From contig CALWPG010000004.1 of NCBI GenBank assembly GCA_944383375.1, positions 1 to 42,422 on the forward strand: a stretch of DNA of 42,422 nucleotides, written 5' to 3'. A program made the position numbers and the translations under genes. Below, piece by piece: positions 15,561-24,471 of the stretch (positions within the stretch are counted from its first letter, which is position 1; each line of letters begins with the position of its first letter). The DNA is from an uncultured Clostridia bacterium (GTDB lineage Bacteria > Bacillota > Clostridia > Christensenellales > UBA1242). The notes under the pieces are model-generated. The model saw only the letters and a program-made list of their open reading frames with translations, had not been told where the DNA came from and made no database searches.

Positions 15561-16797
15561 TATTTGCTCCCAAAGCTTGCAAATCTTTCTCCATACGATA
15601 ATATCCCCTATCTATGTGGTGGATATCATCTACCGTAGTGTATCCCTTAGCAACTAACCCTGCCAAAACCAATCCTGCACCACCTCTAAGGTCACAACAT
15701 GTTACATTTGCACCGTACAACATTGGAACACCTTTAATTATTGCCGTTTTGTCGTTAACTAATATGTCTGCTCCCAGCTTTTTTAGCATACTGACATGTT
15801 TAAATCTTGATTCAAACAGGTTTTCAACTATGACTGATGTACCTTTTGCAATGCTGAGCATTGACATAATCTGAGGTTGCAAATCAGTTGGAAATCCCGG
15901 ATACGGTTGAGTTTCTATTTTGGATATTGCTTTTGGTCTTTTATTTGCAATCACTGTTAGTTTATCACCTTTTATCGACACTTTGCAACAATTATTTTTA
16001 ATTTTATGAACCAGTGAGGCAATATGGTCATAGCATACATTGTTAAGTGTAACATTTCCACCACAAATTACAGTTGCAAGCATGTATGTACCTGTTACTA
16101 TTCTATCAGAGATTGGTGTATATTCTCCTCCATGCAAGCTTTGCACACCCTCAATTTCAATCACACTATCTCCAGCATTATATATTTTTGCACCAAGACT
16201 ATTTAAAAAATTTGCGAGATCAACAATCTCAGGCTCCTTAGCGCAATTTATAATTTTTGTTTTCCCCGTTAAAAATATTGATGCAAGCATGATGTTTTCT
16301 GTTGCTCCAACACTAGGAAAATCTAGACTTACAACTGCACTTTTCATGTTCGATCCGTCACAATACAAAAAGCCATGTTTATCCACGATCTTTGCACCTA
16401 ATTGCTCCAAGCCCTTAATATGTAAATCAATTGGTCTTGCCCCTATGGCGCATCCACCAGGATAAGGAACTTTTGCCTTTTTGAATCTCGACAAAATTGC
16501 TCCCAAACTAAATATAGAGGAACGTATTTTTGAGGCTAAGTTAGATGGTATTTCACTTTTCTGGATACTATCACACTTAATAACCACATCATCGTCATGA
16601 ATATATGTTTTAGCGCCCAGTTCTTCTACTATTTTTAACATTGTTAACGTATCATCGTATTTTGGAAATTTATGTATAACTATTTCACCTTCACATAATA
16701 TACAGCCAGCCAAGATTGGAAGAACTGCATTTTTTGAAGTTTGGATACTTAATTCCCCTTCTAATTTATTGCCACCACAAATAAAAAAACTTTCCAT
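15538..16797 (-). CDS. murA: UDP-N-acetylglucosamine 1-carboxyvinyltransferase
   Basis: MurA transfers enolpyruvate from PEP to UDP-GlcNAc, the first committed step of peptidoglycan synthesis, in the cytosol. The 419-aa length is normal. The active-site loop PYPGGCAIGARPIDLHI keeps the Cys that fosfomycin alkylates, so the enzyme should be of the fosfomycin-sensitive type. The N-terminus GGNKLEGELSIQTSKNAVLP carries the substrate-binding Lys-Asn pair, and DLRGGAGLVLAGLVA near the end is conserved. GGAGAAGAA precedes the ATG. It occupies the place where murG/murB often stand in Bacillota clusters. Confidence 0.96.
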   Translation of the reverse strand: MESFFICGGNKLEGELSIQTSKNAVLPILAGCILCEGEIVIHKFPKYDDTLTMLKIVEELGAKTYIHDDDVVIKCDSIQKSEIPSNLASKIRSSIFSLGAILSRFKKAKVPYPGGCAIGARPIDLHIKGLEQLGAKIVDKHGFLYCDGSNMKSAVVSLDFPSVGATENIMLASIFLTGKTKIINCAKEPEIVDLANFLNSLGAKIYNAGDSVIEIEGVQSLHGGEYTPISDRIVTGTYMLATVICGGNVTLNNVCYDHIASLVHKIKNNCCKVSIKGDKLTVIANKRPKAISKIETQPYPGFPTDLQPQIMSMLSIAKGTSVIVENLFESRFKHVSMLKKLGADILVNDKTAIIKGVPMLYGANVTCCDLRGGAGLVLAGLVAKGYTTVDDIHHIDRGYYRMEKDLQALGANIERITKV

Positions 16798-16872
16798 TTC
16801 TTCTCCACATTAACTTATGCAAAAATTAATAGCAATGTGCGACAAAACTTGCACGTTAATGCGGTTAATCAT

Positions 16873-18018
16873 CTAGTATTGTGTATCACTTGTAATCGCT
16901 TGAGTTTGACGTCGAACATTTAGACATACACCTATGGCTGACATAAACACCATAAGTGATGTGCTTCCTGCACTAATAAAAGGCAAAGGCAGCCCAGTTG
17001 GCGGAATGGAACCTGTGACAACCGCTATGTTTAAAACCACTTGAACACATATTACGCAAGCAATTCCAATAACTAATAAACTTGCAAATCTATCTTTTGC
17101 ATTAAGCGCCACTCGGACAAGCAAAAAACAAAGTGTTGCAAAAACAAGTATAAGCAAGATTGCTCCAAAAAATCCACATTCTTCACAAATAATTGAAAAG
17201 ATAAAATCACTTTCCGCAAATGGCAAATATAGATACTTTTGTCTTGATGAGAAAAGTCCCACACCAAATAAACCACCGTTTCCGAGAGAATAAAGTGATT
17301 GAATAAGCTGAAATCCCTCACCTTGTGGAGATGCCCAAGGATCTAAAAAGGCCATTAATCTTAACAATCTATAAGGTTCTATCAATATCAGGATCGGCAC
17401 TAAGCATAATGCTAAGGCGCCCAGATAAATAAAATACTTAAGTTTTGTCCCACCAAAGAATAACATTGCAATCATAACTATGCCTATGCACATTGTTATG
17501 CTCATATTGGGTTCCAAAATAACCAAAAGGCAAAATATTCCTCCTACCGCCAAAACGGGGAGCATGGTTTTAAAACTCTTTGCTTCATCTTTGTGCTTTG
17601 AAAAATGACATGCACAAAATAAAACAAGTGCAAACTTGGCAATCTCGCTAGGCTGAAATGAAAAACCACCAAAACCAATCCATCTTTTTGCTCCGTAATT
17701 CTCAATGCCTATGCCAGGTATAAACACTAAAACAAGTAATATTATTGAAACAATGAAAGCAATCCATTTAAATTTCTTTAATTTTTTGTAATCAAAAAAT
17801 GTAAAAAAAATTAGACCACAAAATCCCAAAAGCACACCGACAATTTGTTTAATTAAAAAAAATGTTGGATTGTCATAATTTTTTTGTGCCGAATAAAAGC
17901 TTGCACTATATACCATGACACAACCAAATATACATAGAATTAGTGTACAAATAATTATGCCTAAGGTGGTCTTGTCACATTTAATCTTCAAATTCTTTAA
18001 CAATTTTTGCAAATTCAT
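16873..18018 (-). CDS. ftsW: FtsW/SpoVE-type lipid II polymerase
   Basis: SEDS-family peptidoglycan glycosyltransferase with ten hydrophobic segments, 381 aa. It carries the family blocks GFGGFSFQPSEIAKFALV, the LYSLGNGGLFGVGLFSSRQK loop, LPFAESDFIFSIICEE and GLPLPFISAGSTSLM. Position in the murD-murA interval favours FtsW (or SpoVE) over RodA. The ATG at 18018 overlaps the end of murD by 38 bases; the GAGGTG before it is very close, so TTG codons a few residues in are alternatives. An upstream start at 18090 lies deep in murD and is unlikely. It works with a class B penicillin-binding protein not present in this window. Confidence 0.9.
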   Translation of the reverse strand: MNLQKLLKNLKIKCDKTTLGIIICTLILCIFGCVMVYSASFYSAQKNYDNPTFFLIKQIVGVLLGFCGLIFFTFFDYKKLKKFKWIAFIVSIILLVLVFIPGIGIENYGAKRWIGFGGFSFQPSEIAKFALVLFCACHFSKHKDEAKSFKTMLPVLAVGGIFCLLVILEPNMSITMCIGIVMIAMLFFGGTKLKYFIYLGALALCLVPILILIEPYRLLRLMAFLDPWASPQGEGFQLIQSLYSLGNGGLFGVGLFSSRQKYLYLPFAESDFIFSIICEECGFFGAILLILVFATLCFLLVRVALNAKDRFASLLVIGIACVICVQVVLNIAVVTGSIPPTGLPLPFISAGSTSLMVFMSAIGVCLNVRRQTQAITSDTQY

Positions 18019-19279
18019 CACCTCTTTCTGCGTATGATTTGAACTCGTCATAACTGGCACAAGCAGGAGAAAGCAAAACAACATCCCCACTTCTTGCTAT
18101 ACTTATGGCATGAATTACAGCATCGTACATTTTCTTAAAGGACAAAATCTCAGTAAAATTATTTTTTAAAGCGCATTTTTTTATTTTTTCACCCATATCA
18201 CCGAAGGTTAGTATCATTTTTGTGTGTTGTATATGTTCAAATATACGATCATAGTCATACCCCTTATCACTTCCTCCTAATAGTAATATTGTTTCATCAG
18301 TTATGCTATCCAGTGCACCAATCGTACTATCGGGATTTGTCGCTTTACTATCGTCTATGTATTTAATATTATTCTTAATGAGAACAGTTTCAAGTCTATG
18401 CTTAAGTCCGGGAAAGTTTTTTACTACTTTTTTTATTTTAGCATTTTTAACTTTGAGTAGTTTCGCTATTGTCACTGCACAAAGTGTATTTTCCAAATTT
18501 TTTTCACCAAGAAGTTTTATGTATTTTGTGTTAACAATTTTTTTATTGCCATAACAAATAAAATTGTTATAAACATAAGCTCCGTTGGTTTTTTCACCGA
18601 TGGCATAAGTTACCACATTGGCATTTGTGACTATATTAAAATTTTCATTGCATACAAAATAATCGTTGCCATCCATAAGTGAGGCAATTTTCTTTTTTAC
18701 CATTTTATAGTTTTCAAAAGTACCATGTCTTGTAATATGGTCTGGAGAAATGTTTAAAATTGAGGCAATGTTTGGCTTGATGGACTTTGCTGTTTCAAGT
18801 GCGAAACTTGAAACCTCACATATTATGATGCTGTCGGGTGTTGTTAAATTGGCGATTTTAGTTATAGGCGTATCCGTGTTCCCACAAAGAAAAACATTTT
18901 TGTATTTTTGTTTTAGAATATTGTATAATAAATTAACAGTTGTGGTTTTTCCGTTTGTGCCCGTTATACATATCTTTTTCCCATAAGAATACATAAATCC
19001 CAAATCGAATTCACTGATGAAATCAATGCCCTTTTGTACCAAAAATTGAATATTTTCATTACCCAAAATTGGCACACCCGGACTGAGAATTGCACAGGTT
19101 ATATCATACTTTTCAATATCTTGTAATGTTTCTAAAGTGATAGTGTCCTTGATATGCACATTATGCTCATCATCATATGTATAGACATTTTGGGCTCCGC
19201 GCGAAAGCAAAAAAGATATTGCACTTTTTCCGCTTTGACCCAAACCATAAACTAAAAAGTTGTTTGATAAAATGTTCAC
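17981..19279 (-). CDS. murD: UDP-N-acetylmuramoyl-L-alanine--D-glutamate ligase
   Basis: MurD adds D-Glu to UDP-MurNAc-L-Ala using ATP, 432 aa. The N-terminal Rossmann-like part reads FLVYGLGQSGKSAISFLLSRG. The ATP loop is ITGTNGKTTTVNLL near residue 110, and the Mur ligase hallmark YIDDSKATNPDSTIGALDS and LLLGGSDKGYDYD are clear. The GTG at 19279 is chosen: it overlaps the mraY stop as GTGA, with GGTGG upstream. A frame extending to 19324 begins inside mraY and would add 15 unlikely residues. Enzyme order murE-mraY-murD-ftsW follows the usual dcw layout. Confidence 0.95.
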   Translation of the reverse strand: MNILSNNFLVYGLGQSGKSAISFLLSRGAQNVYTYDDEHNVHIKDTITLETLQDIEKYDITCAILSPGVPILGNENIQFLVQKGIDFISEFDLGFMYSYGKKICITGTNGKTTTVNLLYNILKQKYKNVFLCGNTDTPITKIANLTTPDSIIICEVSSFALETAKSIKPNIASILNISPDHITRHGTFENYKMVKKKIASLMDGNDYFVCNENFNIVTNANVVTYAIGEKTNGAYVYNNFICYGNKKIVNTKYIKLLGEKNLENTLCAVTIAKLLKVKNAKIKKVVKNFPGLKHRLETVLIKNNIKYIDDSKATNPDSTIGALDSITDETILLLGGSDKGYDYDRIFEHIQHTKMILTFGDMGEKIKKCALKNNFTEILSFKKMYDAVIHAISIARSGDVVLLSPACASYDEFKSYAERGDEFAKIVKEFED

Positions 19280-20277
19280 ACTATTCCACCAAAATATAAA
19301 ATCAACGTAATTGTCAAAAGACAAATTATCATTGTCGATATTATATATATGGTGACAATTTTACTTTCATTCACACCTTTTTTTTGAAAGTGATGATGCA
19401 GTGGTGCCATCAAGAAGATGCGCTTTTTTGTGCGTTTGTAATGTAAAACTTGTATTATGTCACTGACAGCAGTGATTACATAAACAAAACCTATTATTGG
19501 AATATATAATTCAAGGCCAGTAAATACAGCTAGTGTAGTAATCAAACCACCAAGTGCCAATGAACCCGTATCCCCCATAAATATTTTTGCTGGATAACAG
19601 TTTAAAATAAAATAAGCCAAAAGGCAGCCTGCCATTGCAAAACAAATTTGCATTAAATTTTGCCATTCATTGAAATTTGTTTGTGGAATATTACTATAAA
19701 TTAACATTATGGCTGCAAAACTAATTAAATAAACAAAACTCACACCACTACACAGTCCATCAAGTCCATCAAGAAGATTCACACTGTTGACAACTGCCAA
19801 ATAAACAAACACAATAAATGGAATTATCCAAACTCCAAGATCCACCCTGAGCGATGTAAAAGGTATAAAAATGCTAGTTCCCACCAAGTCAGAGCGATAT
19901 GCAAATAATGCTATGATTATTGCTATACCAACTTGTCCAATTATTTTTTGATATGCTTTTAGTCCTAAATTTTGCTTGAAATGGATTTTTAAAAAATCAT
20001 CCAAAAAGCCCAAAAATCCATATGCAAGCATAACCGATAAAGTTATGATACCAAGAGTGAAATCTTGCCATAAAAAACAAAAACAGACCAAAGCACATGC
20101 CAATATAAAAATCAGCCCTCCCATAGTTGGAGTTCCGTTTTTGGCTTCGTGTTCTTTTACATAATGCAGAATTGTTTGCCTTGCCTTTAATTTTTTGCAT
20201 AAAGACAAAACAAGAGGCGATAACAACCCCGCCACCAAAAAACCAATTAAAAAGATAAAGAGATTTCTTTCGACCAT
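19276..20277 (-). CDS. mraY: Phospho-N-acetylmuramoyl-pentapeptide transferase
   Basis: MraY links phospho-MurNAc-pentapeptide to undecaprenyl phosphate, giving lipid I at the inner face of the membrane. 333 aa with about ten transmembrane segments. Catalytic and substrate motifs are present: KNGTPTMGGLIFI, GFLDDFLK, NSVNLLDGLDGLCSG (DGLDG), FMGDTGSLALGG and MAPLHHHFQKKG. It begins one base after the murE stop and its stop overlaps the murD GTG, so the three genes are tightly coupled. Confidence 0.96.
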   Translation of the reverse strand: MVERNLFIFLIGFLVAGLLSPLVLSLCKKLKARQTILHYVKEHEAKNGTPTMGGLIFILACALVCFCFLWQDFTLGIITLSVMLAYGFLGFLDDFLKIHFKQNLGLKAYQKIIGQVGIAIIIALFAYRSDLVGTSIFIPFTSLRVDLGVWIIPFIVFVYLAVVNSVNLLDGLDGLCSGVSFVYLISFAAIMLIYSNIPQTNFNEWQNLMQICFAMAGCLLAYFILNCYPAKIFMGDTGSLALGGLITTLAVFTGLELYIPIIGFVYVITAVSDIIQVLHYKRTKKRIFLMAPLHHHFQKKGVNESKIVTIYIISTMIICLLTITLILYFGGIV

Positions 20278-20278
20278 T

Positions 20279-21697
20279 TTACTTTCCTAATATTTCTGTT
20301 ACTGTGTCAAAATCACTATATGGAATTTTTTCACCTTTTATGTCTATATAATTTTCACCACCTTTGCCACAAATTATAAGGGTATCTCCACTTTTAAGTG
20401 AATTTAATGCCATGTATATAGCATTTTTTCTATCGGTAGAAACATAAAAATTGGTTGAATTAAAACCCTGTGCGATATCTTTAATTATTTTTTCCTCATT
20501 TTCAAAACGAGGGTTGTCACTAGTCAAAAATGAATAATCACAATATTTGTCAGCAATTGCGCCCATTAGTTTACGTTTTGTCTTATCTCTATCTCCACCA
20601 CAGCCAAAAACACAAAATAACCTACCATCACTCATACTGCGCGCTGTTTTTAAAACATTTTCAAGACCATCAGGCGTATGAGCAAAATCAATAATAATGG
20701 TTCGATCATTATCTTTTATTACATTGAATCTGCCATTTACAGCATCGAATGTTTCCAGTCCCTCACCAATTTTATCAATGCTTATTCCCAAGAAATAACA
20801 GCATACGGCTGCTGCTAAGCTATTGTATACATTAAATCTGCCATATAGATGAGAATGTATATTCATCACGTTATCACAAATGTTCATAATGTAATTAGTT
20901 GAATCTTTGTTTATTTCTATGCAAAATGCGTCACTCGGACTATCGAGCCCAAAACTTATTGCCGTGTCGTATTTTTGTAATATTCTTTGACCTATCTCGT
21001 CATCGGCATTTACTATATTTAAATCGCTTTCATTATCAAAAAAACTTTCTTTGGTTTTTTTGTAATCATCAATGGTTTTAAAGTAATCCAAATGGTCTTG
21101 CCCAACATTTGTTAAAATCTTACAAACAAAATTAATGCCAAGAACTTTTTTAAGTTCAATGGCATGAGCAGAAACCTCCATAACAATATAATCCACTCCT
21201 CCCTTTTGCATAATTGAAAAAATTTCATGAAGATCAATACAATCTGGAGTCGTTAACTTGGCTGGTAAAAAGGTATCAGAAAAATATATGCCATTAGTTC
21301 CTATGATGCCTACCTTCTTTCCTGCACATTTTAGTATATGTGCAATGATAAAACTTGTAGTAGTCTTACCATTGGTACCAGTGACTCCAATGACTTTAAC
21401 CATTTTGGTATCATAAAAGTTTTGAGCTATAGTGGCCATCGCTTTTCTAACATCTTTAACTAAAATTTGCAATATAGTCATATCATCAAAAAGCTTATCC
21501 GTAACTATGGCTTTTGCTCCGTTGGACTGTGCCAGTAAAGTCATTTGTTTTATATCATGGCTGCCCTCATAGCAAAAAAATAAGCCATCAGTGAGTTTAT
21601 CTTGAGCTCTTGCTGATATGCAGCTTATTTCAATGCCCTTATAAGCATCTATATCGTTTAAAATTTCAACATCTTTTAAAATCTTTTCAAGTTTCAT
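20279..21697 (-). CDS. murE: UDP-MurNAc-tripeptide synthetase (meso-diaminopimelate type)
   Basis: MurE adds the third residue of the stem peptide, 472 aa. It has the ATP loop GVTGTNGKTTTSF, the HTPDGLENVL segment near residue 345 and the specificity motif SDNPR. DNPR is known to mark ligases for meso-diaminopimelate; lysine-adding enzymes have other residues there. The start at 21697 is preceded by AGGAGAAT, which beats the in-frame ATG ten codons upstream. It is the first gene of the cluster and is divergent from the uridine-kinase-like gene across 166 bp. A TTGACT hexamer lies near 21762, but no well-spaced -10 could be assigned. Confidence 0.95.
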   Translation of the reverse strand: MKLEKILKDVEILNDIDAYKGIEISCISARAQDKLTDGLFFCYEGSHDIKQMTLLAQSNGAKAIVTDKLFDDMTILQILVKDVRKAMATIAQNFYDTKMVKVIGVTGTNGKTTTSFIIAHILKCAGKKVGIIGTNGIYFSDTFLPAKLTTPDCIDLHEIFSIMQKGGVDYIVMEVSAHAIELKKVLGINFVCKILTNVGQDHLDYFKTIDDYKKTKESFFDNESDLNIVNADDEIGQRILQKYDTAISFGLDSPSDAFCIEINKDSTNYIMNICDNVMNIHSHLYGRFNVYNSLAAAVCCYFLGISIDKIGEGLETFDAVNGRFNVIKDNDRTIIIDFAHTPDGLENVLKTARSMSDGRLFCVFGCGGDRDKTKRKLMGAIADKYCDYSFLTSDNPRFENEEKIIKDIAQGFNSTNFYVSTDRKNAIYMALNSLKSGDTLIICGKGGENYIDIKGEKIPYSDFDTVTEILGK

Positions 21698-21807
21698 ATT
21701 CTCCTCAATATAATAATAATGCATCATAAAATATATTTGTGTTAAAAAGCAAAATAAGTCAAAAAAGTATTAAAATATGATAAAATTAAAATAATTACTT
21801 AAAATAC

Positions 21808-21836
21808 TTCAATAATTTCAAATTTTGTGGTATCCT
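21808..21836 (+). promoter_or_regulatory. Weak candidate promoter of the uridine-kinase-like gene
   Basis: Plus strand: TTCAAT (21808-21813), 17 nt ending TGTGG, TATCCT (21831-21836). AAGGAG and the ATG at 21864 follow. Hexamers are only partial matches. Confidence 0.4.
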
Positions 21837-21863
21837 AAATGAGCGAGTTTTCAAGGAGCATTT

Positions 21864-22769
21864 ATGCAAGATAAGAATATATACTATGTGGATGAAATAA
21901 ACAATTTAGCTGAAAATGATAAAAACCTTTTAGTTGATATGTCCGAGAAGATGTTTCAAGAAGAAATAAATGAGATAGTAGAAGAAATTTTAAAAAAGAA
22001 TGCAAAAATTGTTTTGCTAGCCGGCCCTTCGTCTTCGGGCAAAACCACCACAAGTTCAATTTTGAAGGATAAAATACATGACCACGGCAAAACAAGTGTA
22101 TTTGTATCATTGGATGATTTCTTTTTAAATCGAGAAGATACGCCTTTGCTTCCAAATGGCAATTACGATTTTGAAAATGTTACAGCACTAGATATTGATT
22201 ACCTTCACAAATTTTTATCAGTCCTTTTGACAACCACAGAAGCAGATATGCCAAAGTATAATTTTTTAACTGGTAGACGTGAAGATAAATATGTACATTT
22301 GAACATAGATGACGATACAATTGTAATAATTGAAGGTTTGCATGCTCTCAATCCAATTCTTACCAGTGGTTATGATGAGTATATGTATAAAATTTATATT
22401 TGTGCTCTATCAAGTTTTTATAACAACGATGAATGCGTACTAGACAATACCGAAGTTCGATTACTCAGGCGACTTTTACGTGACCACTTGACCCGTGGAA
22501 GAGACATTAAAACAACTTTAAATTCTTGGCAAGATGTTTTGGATGGTGAAAAAAAATATATCGATCCTTATAAGAATTTAGTAGATTATAACCTAGATTC
22601 AGTCCATATGTACGAACCACTGCTATATGCAAAATATCTGTTACCAATACTTGAAAAAAATAATTTAAGTGAATCAAAACAACTTTCTGAAAAATTAGAA
22701 TTATTTGTCACAATGTCCGAAGAAGATGTACCAAAGGACTCATTACTTCGTGAATTTATTGGAAAATGA
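21864..22769 (+). CDS. Uridine kinase-family (PRK/UPRTase-like P-loop) protein
   Basis: A 301-aa P-loop kinase of the phosphoribulokinase/uridine kinase family. Walker A is LLAGPSSSGKTTTSS near residue 52. An acidic SLDDFFLNRED segment corresponds to the family's Asp motif (DxFY). IIEGLHALNP and the arginine-rich VRLLRRLLRDHLTRGRD lid are conserved. Clostridial relatives often carry an N-terminal TGS/threonyl-tRNA-synthetase-like domain and are about 550 aa; here only about 45 residues precede the kinase core, so that domain is absent. AAGGAG precedes the ATG. A single-gene unit with its own terminator; the phosphorylated substrate (uridine or another nucleoside) is inferred. Confidence 0.82.
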   Translation: MQDKNIYYVDEINNLAENDKNLLVDMSEKMFQEEINEIVEEILKKNAKIVLLAGPSSSGKTTTSSILKDKIHDHGKTSVFVSLDDFFLNREDTPLLPNGNYDFENVTALDIDYLHKFLSVLLTTTEADMPKYNFLTGRREDKYVHLNIDDDTIVIIEGLHALNPILTSGYDEYMYKIYICALSSFYNNDECVLDNTEVRLLRRLLRDHLTRGRDIKTTLNSWQDVLDGEKKYIDPYKNLVDYNLDSVHMYEPLLYAKYLLPILEKNNLSESKQLSEKLELFVTMSEEDVPKDSLLREFIGK

Positions 22770-22770
22770 A

Positions 22771-22805
22771 AAAAATCTCGCAATTAACTATTTTGCGAGA
22801 TTTTT
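22771..22805 (+). terminator. Terminator of the uridine-kinase-like gene
   Basis: AAAAATCTCGCAA (22771-22783), 9-nt loop, TTGCGAGATTTTT (22793-22805): a 13-bp stem with T-run, right after the stop. Confidence 0.85.
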
Positions 22806-22824
22806 TCCGATGATAGCTTTTTAA

Positions 22825-22852
22825 AAAAACTCGTGTTTTATCACGAGTTTTT
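22825..22852 (-). terminator. Terminator of the coiled-coil protein gene
   Basis: AAAAACTCGTG, loop, CACGAGTTTTT, an 11-bp stem with A/T tails on both sides. It sits 2 nt past the minus-strand stop at 22855 and can work in both directions. Confidence 0.82.
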
Positions 22853-22854
22853 TG

Positions 22855-24075
22855 TTATTCAGCATCAGTTGATGAGTCAACATCACCCTCACCTTCAGGC
22901 TTTTTAAGTTCTTCTATCTTAGCTTTTGTTTCTTCAATATCACCCTTAAGGTTGTTGCTATTTTCTAATAAAATGTTATATGTGTTTTCAAGAATTGGAA
23001 GTCTTTCTTTGTTTTGTGCCAAAACTTCTTCACAATGTTGAACACTAACTTTTAGGCCGTCCAACAAGTCAAGATCTTCAGCAAGTTTCTTAGCTTTTTC
23101 TTCATCTATGTCGCCATAGTTGTTTACACCATACAAAACTACTTTTTGTTTAGCAACTAAAGCTTCTCTTCTACGAAGTTTCTTTTTGTCATTTTCAAGA
23201 CTCTTTCTTACTCTTGCTAGTGGTAAATACTCTTTCTTTACAGCCTTGAGTTGTTTGTCATTATCTTTTAATCTTTGAGTTAAAGTTTCAAGTCTAGCTT
23301 CATATTCTTCCAATGAAAGATTTGCATCGCTTACAGGTTCTGTTGCTTCCTCTTGAAGTTTATCTTCAGCCGTTTCTGCTCTACGCTTATACTCTTCAAG
23401 TTCTGCTTTCTGCCTTTCAAGTTCAGCTTCAAGTTCTTTAATCCTTTCATCATCGAGATTTTCAGTTTCTTCTTCTACAGGCTCTTGTTCTTCCACTTGC
23501 TCATTTTCTTCATCATGATGATCATCTTCTTCTACTGGAGCATCAACATCATCTTCAGCGGTTGTATCTTCCTCTTTTGGCTCTTCAACGATTTCTTCAT
23601 CCTCATCAAAGAATATGTCGTCTAAATCTATATCGTCATCAGAATCTGTTTCTTGAGCTTGTTGATCGTCAACTTCACTAACTTGTTTCTCTTCCTCGGC
23701 TCTTTTCTGTTCTTCAATGAATTTCGCTCTTTCTTGTCTGAATGCCTCTTCTTCAGCTCTTAACTTAGCATATGCCTCATCCAAACTTTGTCCGTTGAGT
23801 GCTTCCTCTTCTTCTTTTGCTTTGGCAAGATCAACATCTGTATACTCTTGAGCTTGTGGCTCTGGCTCTATGTAGTTCAACTGCTCAGGTTGTGGCTGAG
23901 CTTGATAAGTAATTTGTTCAGGTTGAACAGGCTCTACTTGTTGTTCCTTGTCTTTTTTTGATCTTGACTCTGAATCAAGAACATTTAGTAGCAAGTTGCC
24001 AAGGAACACGACAACAAAACCACCAACAACAATGATTCCGATTACTGCTAATACATTTAACAATACCTCTAACAT
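22855..24075 (-). CDS. Membrane-anchored acidic coiled-coil protein, function unknown
   Basis: A 406-aa protein with one N-terminal transmembrane helix (residues 4-31, very hydrophobic). A Gln/Pro-rich linker follows (about 45-75), then a helical Glu/Ala/Arg-rich stretch (80-130), an extremely acidic, Asp/Glu-dominated region (140-215) and long coiled coils (about 220-385). It is probably a cytoplasmic rod tethered to the membrane; EzrA-like or envelope-organising roles are possible but there is no motif to prove one. The start at 24075 is used because AAGGAAGG precedes it and the frame upstream runs into tmRNA. It lies 47 bp behind the tmRNA with no terminator visible, so it may share that transcript. 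Confidence 0.75.
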   Translation of the reverse strand: MLEVLLNVLAVIGIIVVGGFVVVFLGNLLLNVLDSESRSKKDKEQQVEPVQPEQITYQAQPQPEQLNYIEPEPQAQEYTDVDLAKAKEEEEALNGQSLDEAYAKLRAEEEAFRQERAKFIEEQKRAEEEKQVSEVDDQQAQETDSDDDIDLDDIFFDEDEEIVEEPKEEDTTAEDDVDAPVEEDDHHDEENEQVEEQEPVEEETENLDDERIKELEAELERQKAELEEYKRRAETAEDKLQEEATEPVSDANLSLEEYEARLETLTQRLKDNDKQLKAVKKEYLPLARVRKSLENDKKKLRRREALVAKQKVVLYGVNNYGDIDEEKAKKLAEDLDLLDGLKVSVQHCEEVLAQNKERLPILENTYNILLENSNNLKGDIEETKAKIEELKKPEGEGDVDSSTDAE

Positions 24076-24122
24076 TTTAATTTCCTTCCTTTTTAATAAA
24101 TTAAGTAATTTGCCCAACAATT

Positions 24123-24471
24123 TGGTGGAGACGGCGAGAGTCGAACTCGCGTCCGAAAAAGCTGCTTTGGACTTTTCTACGTGTGTAGTTTGTGTTTTTG
24201 TTTTATGTTTAAACCTTCCACAAACAAAATTTTTAAACACTAGTCAAATTTATTAGATTGAATGTCTTGACACCCATTCAAAATTTTGTGTCTAAACCAA
24301 TCTAAACACCGCGACACTAGGTGAAAAGATAGCTAATTGCTTAACTTAAGCAGCCATAGCCAAAGCTTTGTTATTGTTTGCGTTTAAGCATTTTTCAGTT
24401 TTAAGGTAGTCTGAATCTACCACACGCTTTACATCCCAAGTTGTCTTCCCCGTCGAAACCAAAACGTCCCC
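24123..24471 (-). ncRNA. ssrA: Transfer-messenger RNA (tmRNA)
   Basis: tmRNA rescues ribosomes stalled on mRNAs lacking stop codons. Minus strand: the 5' end GGGGACG (24471-24465) pairs with CGTCTCC near the 3' end, including the G-U pair at the third position that alanyl-tRNA synthetase needs; a U-discriminator-free ACCA end at 24126-24123 is encoded. The T-arm GCGAG-TTCGACT-CTCGC and the 5' GGTTTCGACGGG block are diagnostic. The reading frame for the tag runs from GCA at 24381 to TAA at 24346 and encodes ANNNKALAMAA. The 5' end shares one base with the smpB stop. Length 349 nt is normal for the one-piece form. Confidence 0.96.
24346..24381 (-). CDS. tmRNA proteolysis tag reading frame
   Basis: Eleven codons, GCA to GCT, then TAA: ANNNKALAMAA. 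The resume codon GCA is assigned by analogy with known tmRNAs. The usual ALAA ending is AMAA here, so the degradation signal keeps the two terminal alanines that ClpXP-type proteases read. Confidence 0.8.
   Translation of the reverse strand, partial: ANNNKALAMAA

Noticed and set aside
24076..24240. N-terminal extension of the coiled-coil protein by 55 residues
   Set aside because: The extension is the reverse-strand reading of the tmRNA 3' part; the ATG at 24075 has its own ribosome site and a natural membrane helix after it.
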